From Plazaster borealis (lineage: Eukaryota; Echinodermata; Asteroidea; Forcipulatida; Labidiasteridae): 64,000 nucleotides of DNA. Position 1 is the first letter of the stretch, and each line of letters starts with the position of its first letter. A program made the position numbers and the translations under genes. Of the stretch, positions 35,878-64,000 are shown piece by piece. The stretch spans positions 10,945,501 through 11,009,500 of the forward strand of contig CM037459.1 in the NCBI GenBank assembly GCA_021014325.1, in the 5' to 3' direction. The notes under the pieces are model-generated. The model was not told where the DNA came from. It saw nothing but the letters and a program-made list of their open reading frames with translations, and did not search any database.

Positions 35878-36460
35878 CAGTGAAGTACTCGTACTCACTA
35901 CTCAGACTCGAGTACTACTCGAGTATCGTTTTGAATGTACTTGTACTTGGCTAGCAAAATAATCGTACTCAAGATTGTAATATACTCGTGGTCAAAATAC
36001 TGATTTCCAATCCGCTTTCCTATACGTGCGTTAATGCCAGGAATAGAGGAATAAAGCCCGGGGAAAAAAAACAGTTGAAGTTTTCTATGATGTATTCATG
36101 TTTAAAAGATAGTTATAACAAGTTTACACATTGTCATCAAGAAAACAGTCACACACAAAAAAATTTTTTGTAGACCTCATTTTGCAATAATTGTTAGGGG
36201 TTTCGGCCATCCGCCGAAACCACCTTTGTTTTTCATTCATAAAGTACCGGGTACCCAGCTTTCGTACTCATACTTTTACTCGGAAATCCAAGTTGTTGGA
36301 ACTTGGCTGTTGGACTTGGCACTCGAACATCGACATACTTGGCACTCGGACACATGTACTCGTACTCAATGACCCAAGTACTTGAGTGGGCCTACACCCG
36401 GCCACCCTAGTACTCAGCAGTACTTGATACTCGACTGAAATGTACTCGACTACAACACTG
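35878..36460. mobile_element. hAT-like MITE rich in ACTCGAGT, with 8-bp target duplication
   Basis: Ends CAGTG...CACTG (35878-35882, 36456-36460). Flanking 8-mers ttcagaaa (35870-35877) and ttcagaag (36461-36468) differ at one base, fitting the 8-bp target duplication of hAT elements. The subterminal regions carry many actcgagt/gtactcg motifs in inverted arrangement. The interior includes the 9-bp-stem hairpin also seen at 3413. 583 bp, non-coding. Confidence 0.88.
36199..36221 (-). repeat. 9-bp-stem hairpin, copy 2
   Basis: Inverse of the 3413-3435 hairpin with one loop change, plus the shared neighbour acctttgtt. It lies inside the hAT-like MITE, which may be a nested insertion. Confidence 0.6.
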
Positions 36461-36847
36461 TTCAGAAGCAGGCTTTTATTTTCGAAAATACAAATAGAAT
36501 ATTTATCTTTTCAAATATAACAAAGGAGTGGAAACTTTAATTCATAATTGTTTATTTGAAACGTTCATGCAAAAAGTAATCGGATGCAAGTTTACATTGT
36601 ACAGAGCTCTTAAAGGTAACATAGTTTTCTTGTTTGATACAATGGTACGGTTTTTAAAATAACAAAATAGCTTTGAATACAACAAAATTAATAAAATGTT
36701 GAAACCATGTTATTTCAAGTCATAGGAAATGAAGCAGCAGCTAATTTAATCACATAATTTACGCGGTTTCAACCTTAGAACTAATAAAGCAGCATAGGCC
36801 TATTATTATTCTTTATATAAAATTATTTTTCTTTGCTGAACAATATC

Positions 36848-37162
36848 AACCATGTAACCATTGTTTACAAAAAGAGCACTGACCTTGTACATTCCAGGGC
36901 CTTTCTGGCAGGCGAGACACTACACTGGTCATATGGAAAATATAATAAATTTAAGAGTTACAAAAGTAACAGCTGAACAAGTTTTGTGATGTGCCACCTT
37001 TATTCATATCAAGTTGATAACAAACAAACAGTGCAATCTCCAGAAAAAAATATAATATTTAATTTTTTCTTCCATTGGAATGTGTACAAATCGTACCTGA
37101 AGGAGGTCCAGGCTCTGTAGCTCTTTTGTGGTCATGTGATGTCACAGGTCACATGGTCTACA
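36848..37162. mobile_element. MITE with TATAGAC-type ends, copy 2
   Basis: Collinear with 25854-26192 over most of its length, including cctttctggcaggc, agctgaacaagtttt and gatgtcacaggtcacatggtcta at the right. The left end is more decayed (catgtaaccattgtttac). Confidence 0.78.
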
Positions 37163-38286
37163 CACCACCAGTGCATTGCATGCTTTCGAACAAACTCTCG
37201 TGTAATTTGTGGAACATTATTTCAGAATAACACAGTTGTACTGCAGAACTTTGTAGTATCAAATTTAGTCTCCTTATAGGGATAAAGAAAAAAAGGTCGC
37301 CTCAAGAAAATGCCTTTTTATGCAAATTAAAACGGCAAAGATTTATTTCAAGCAAAAGAGTAAAACAATATAATATTTTAAAAAAACATGCATCATCCCT
37401 TTAAATGGTTCAAATATTTCTGTACTGTACTGATAAGAACACAAAATAAAATGAAACTGAACTAAACGTGTGCAAGTGTCACCAAGAAAGATCTTTAGAA
37501 TTTCTAATCCAATGTGAAGCTCATATGGATGTCCGTCTTGGCTGATAACCTATGAATAACACTGCTGGTTGCCCTCTTCAGTTATTATGGTCGCAGTTCA
37601 AGCCAATGCCTATTTATGCACATTTACAATTCTGAGAAGAAACTCCTGCAATTGACCTCACAACAGGGCTGTAAAACGAAGTGAAAAGCCTGAGAAGGTT
37701 TAGCGGTGGTAACTGCACATGAAGCATCTAAAATATACGTCAAGTTATTTTCTACAGGTTCACAGATGCAATCATTTCCTAAAATGTTTATGCATCTTCA
37801 AAATCTGGTGGTGAAGCGAGGTCATTGTAAAATCACGTAGTCATGAAAATCCCGACAAATCACATGTCTGTCATAAACATTCATGGACACAGGACACTAA
37901 TAAGTCAAAGAATTTGCTTAGCAAATGTGTATCTTGATTACATGAACTGGTACCTGCCAAACTGTCCGGTAGTTGCTGTGACTGATTTCCTGCCATATTC
38001 TTGCTTAGCAAATCAGCTTACTATTGAAATTGGCAACTGGTGAAACAAAATGCAATATATCATTAATTCTTAATGATTACACAATAAACTTCTAAAAAAG
38101 AGTGATAAAATACTTTCTTCATGATTTGTTTCCGTCAGTACCAAAAAAGATAAAATAAAATATATTTAGTTCCTTCCATTTGATCCGTCAGATGAGTCTA
38201 GCGACGAAATCCCCACTAAACCAGTCCAGATCTCGCACAAATCCATCCGGGACGATCTGCTCAGGAATTTGAATACTTTACTCTTT
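37163..38286 (-). other. Likely ALDH7A1 3' untranslated region
   Basis: AT-rich, mostly unique-looking DNA directly downstream of the ALDH7A1 stop, with no coding pattern. Minus-strand AATAAA polyadenylation signals are present at 37342-37347, and further on at 36551-36556 and 36475-36480. Which one is used cannot be read from sequence. If a distal one is used, the MITE at 36848-37162 would lie inside the 3' UTR. Confidence 0.35.
37342..37347 (-). terminator. Candidate poly(A) signal for ALDH7A1
   Basis: First AATAAA on the minus strand that I found after the ALDH7A1 stop, about 0.94 kb downstream. It is a position-only candidate; no cleavage site can be shown. Confidence 0.2.
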
Positions 38287-62496
<24,210 letters not shown>

Positions 62497-62955
62497 CTGA
62501 GATAGTAAAAAGAACGAATCAACACAAGGGTGAATGACAACAACTTTCTTCTCTTTTTTTAGGAGATGAATTCCCCCGGAGGAGAATTAAAGTTGATATC
62601 TGAGAAGTGACTATGTACTATGTCCTAAAGATAGCCCTGTATATCGATGAAATCATTCAACAACCCCTCCGAGCACGAATTGATACATATACTCCCAACT
62701 TGGTTACAAATATAAAGATTGATCAACACTTGATTAATCACACAAGTCTTGGGCACGTTATATTACATGTTAGTCATAACTAATGTTAACCCATTTGATC
62801 ATTTCCCACGGCTCTTTACATCAAATCTGACCAAAGCTTGTTCATGAACACCTGCATACTAATGACTACATTTACATACATAGTACATAATGTACATGAA
62901 CATGTGCACATACAAACAAGTTTAGAGAGAACCATGTGAGCAATCGGTGACTGCT

Positions 62956-63004
62956 CTATGTTCCGACAACCCTATGTTCCGACAATTCTATGTTCTGAAA
63001 AACC
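62956..63004 (+). repeat. 18-bp tandem repeat, CTATGTTCCGACAA type
   Basis: Three units: ctatgttccgacaaccctatgt overlaps the next, the last decayed to ctatgttctgaaaaa. Directly precedes the telomere-like repeat. Confidence 0.75.
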
Positions 63005-63018
63005 CCACGTGATTTACA

Positions 63019-63718
63019 TGTAGGGTTAGGGTTAGAGTTAGGATTAGAGTTAGTATTATAGTTGGAGTTGGCGTTAGGATTAGAGTTGGGATTAGAGTTG
63101 GAGTTGGGATTAGAGTTGGGATTGGAGTTGGGATTGGAGTTGGGATTGGAGTTGGGATTGGAAGTTGGAATTGGAATTTGGGATTGGAATTTGGGATTGG
63201 AATTTGGGATTGGAAGTTGGGATTGGAAGTTGGGATTTGGAGTTGGGATTTGAGTTGGGATTAGAGTTGGGATTGGAAGTGGGAATTGGAAGTTGGGATT
63301 GGAAGTTGGGATTGGAAGTTGGGATTGGAAGTTGGGATTGGAAGTTGGGATTGGGAGTTGGGATTGGAAGTTGGGATTGGAGTTGGGATTGTAAGTTGGT
63401 ATTGTGAGTTGGGATTGTAAGTTGAAATTGGGAGTTGGGATTGGGAGTTAGGGTTGGAGTTAGGATTAGAGTTGGGATTAGAGTTGGAGTTGGGATTAGA
63501 GTTGAAGTTGGGATTAGAGTTGGGATTAGGGTTGGGATTAGAGTTGGGATTGGAGTTTGGATTGGAAGTGGGAATTGGAAGTTGGGATTGGAAGTTGGGA
63601 TTGGAAGTTGGGATTGGAAAGTTCGGATTGGGAGTTGGGATTGGAAGTTGGGATTGGAGTTGGGATTGTAAGTTGAGATTGGGAGTTGGGATTGGGAGTT
63701 GGGGTTGGAGTTGGAGTG
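63019..63718 (+). repeat. Telomere-like start passing into 12-bp minisatellite
   Basis: Begins tagggttagggttagagtta (63021 onward), with two TTAGGG-type hexamers, and grades into 12-bp units such as gggattagagtt and then gggattggaagt or gggattggagtt, about 58 units with small variations, ending near 63718. Nearly C-free on the plus strand. Long frames on both strands (Leu-Glu-Leu-Gly plus, Ser-Gln-Leu-Pro-Ile minus) are by-products. Confidence 0.92.
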
Positions 63719-63734
63719 ACGTACAGCCAAAAAT

Positions 63735-64000
63735 CTGTGTTTGGAGAAAAGTGTGATTAAAGTTGGACTATTTTTCAGACTATTTTTCAGTCTACTTAGT
63801 ATTATCATTATAATAATTATTATTTTTTGTTTTAAATAAAGCTGACCTTTTCAATTATCCGACAGATAAGCCACTTCGTGAAAACGCAAAAGTCGTACAT
63901 GAAATTGGAACCGTGCTATAGCACTATGTATATCATGGTTAAACAAGTAAATTGTGATAGGTCAATTTGTGCAACACCAAATGGCAAATCTGGGGATACG
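63735..64000. mobile_element. TTCGTCGC-end MITE, third copy, cut by window edge
   Basis: Collinear with 39070 onward: ctgtgtttggagaaaa, gttggactatttttcag, aaataaagctgacc, cacttcgtgaaaacgcaaa, aatggcaaatctggggatacg. The left terminal repeat is missing (it starts at the minisatellite), as in the copy at 15980. Confidence 0.8.

Noticed and set aside
63110..63808. Minus-strand frame of 232 codons rich in Ser, Pro, Asn and Gln, and several plus-strand Leu-Glu-Gly frames
   Set aside because: Direct translations of the 12-bp minisatellite; open in several frames on both strands.

Overview
This is eukaryotic, intron-rich and very transposon-rich genomic DNA. It has long non-coding stretches, (ATT)n and (TTTA)n microsatellites, tRNA-derived SINEs and many small inverted-repeat elements. 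The one host gene I can identify is ALDH7A1 (antiquitin, alpha-aminoadipic semialdehyde dehydrogenase), a highly conserved animal gene. The kinds of repeats suggest a marine deuterostome, most likely an echinoderm such as a sea star. The species is an inference; the gene identity is not. None of the longer open frames I examined is an intact host gene. They lie in retrotransposon remnants, in simple repeats, or arise by chance.

Right part (about 37-64 kb): the last four coding exons of ALDH7A1 lie on the minus strand at 62399-62496, 53708-53781, 50940-51015 and 38287-38341. They encode the C-terminal 100 residues, with matching splice phases and consensus GT/AG borders. The three introns between them are 8.6, 2.7 and 12.6 kb. 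The catalytic half of the gene lies beyond the right edge. The introns are filled with MITEs (several with TTAA ends), tRNA-Leu-type SINEs, minisatellites based on GGGATCCC, and a telomere-like 12-bp repeat near 63 kb.

Middle part (about 17-37 kb): the remains of three non-LTR retrotransposons lie here. An R2/NeSL-like element on the plus strand (18.8-23.5 kb) has been split by at least three later insertions: a MITE packed with ACGTAT motifs, a CR1/Jockey-like element on the minus strand, and a second MITE. A second minus-strand retroelement (34.2-35.5 kb) sits inside a diverged tandem array. A small CR1/L2-like tail lies at 32.5 kb. A 60-bp/180-bp higher-order tandem array lies at 27.9-28.5 kb, and a hAT-like MITE with an 8-bp target duplication lies at 35.9-36.5 kb.

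Left part (1-17 kb): no gene was recognised. It holds MITEs, a SINE, a G-rich tract, hairpins and simple repeats.

The most notable patterns are: related TTAA-ended MITEs that abut and share one TTAA at two separate loci; two unlike MITE families that share the same terminal bases; a hairpin-rich unit of about 100 bp present in two well-preserved copies; the nested insertions in the R2/NeSL-like element; and the telomere-like minisatellite inside an ALDH7A1 intron.
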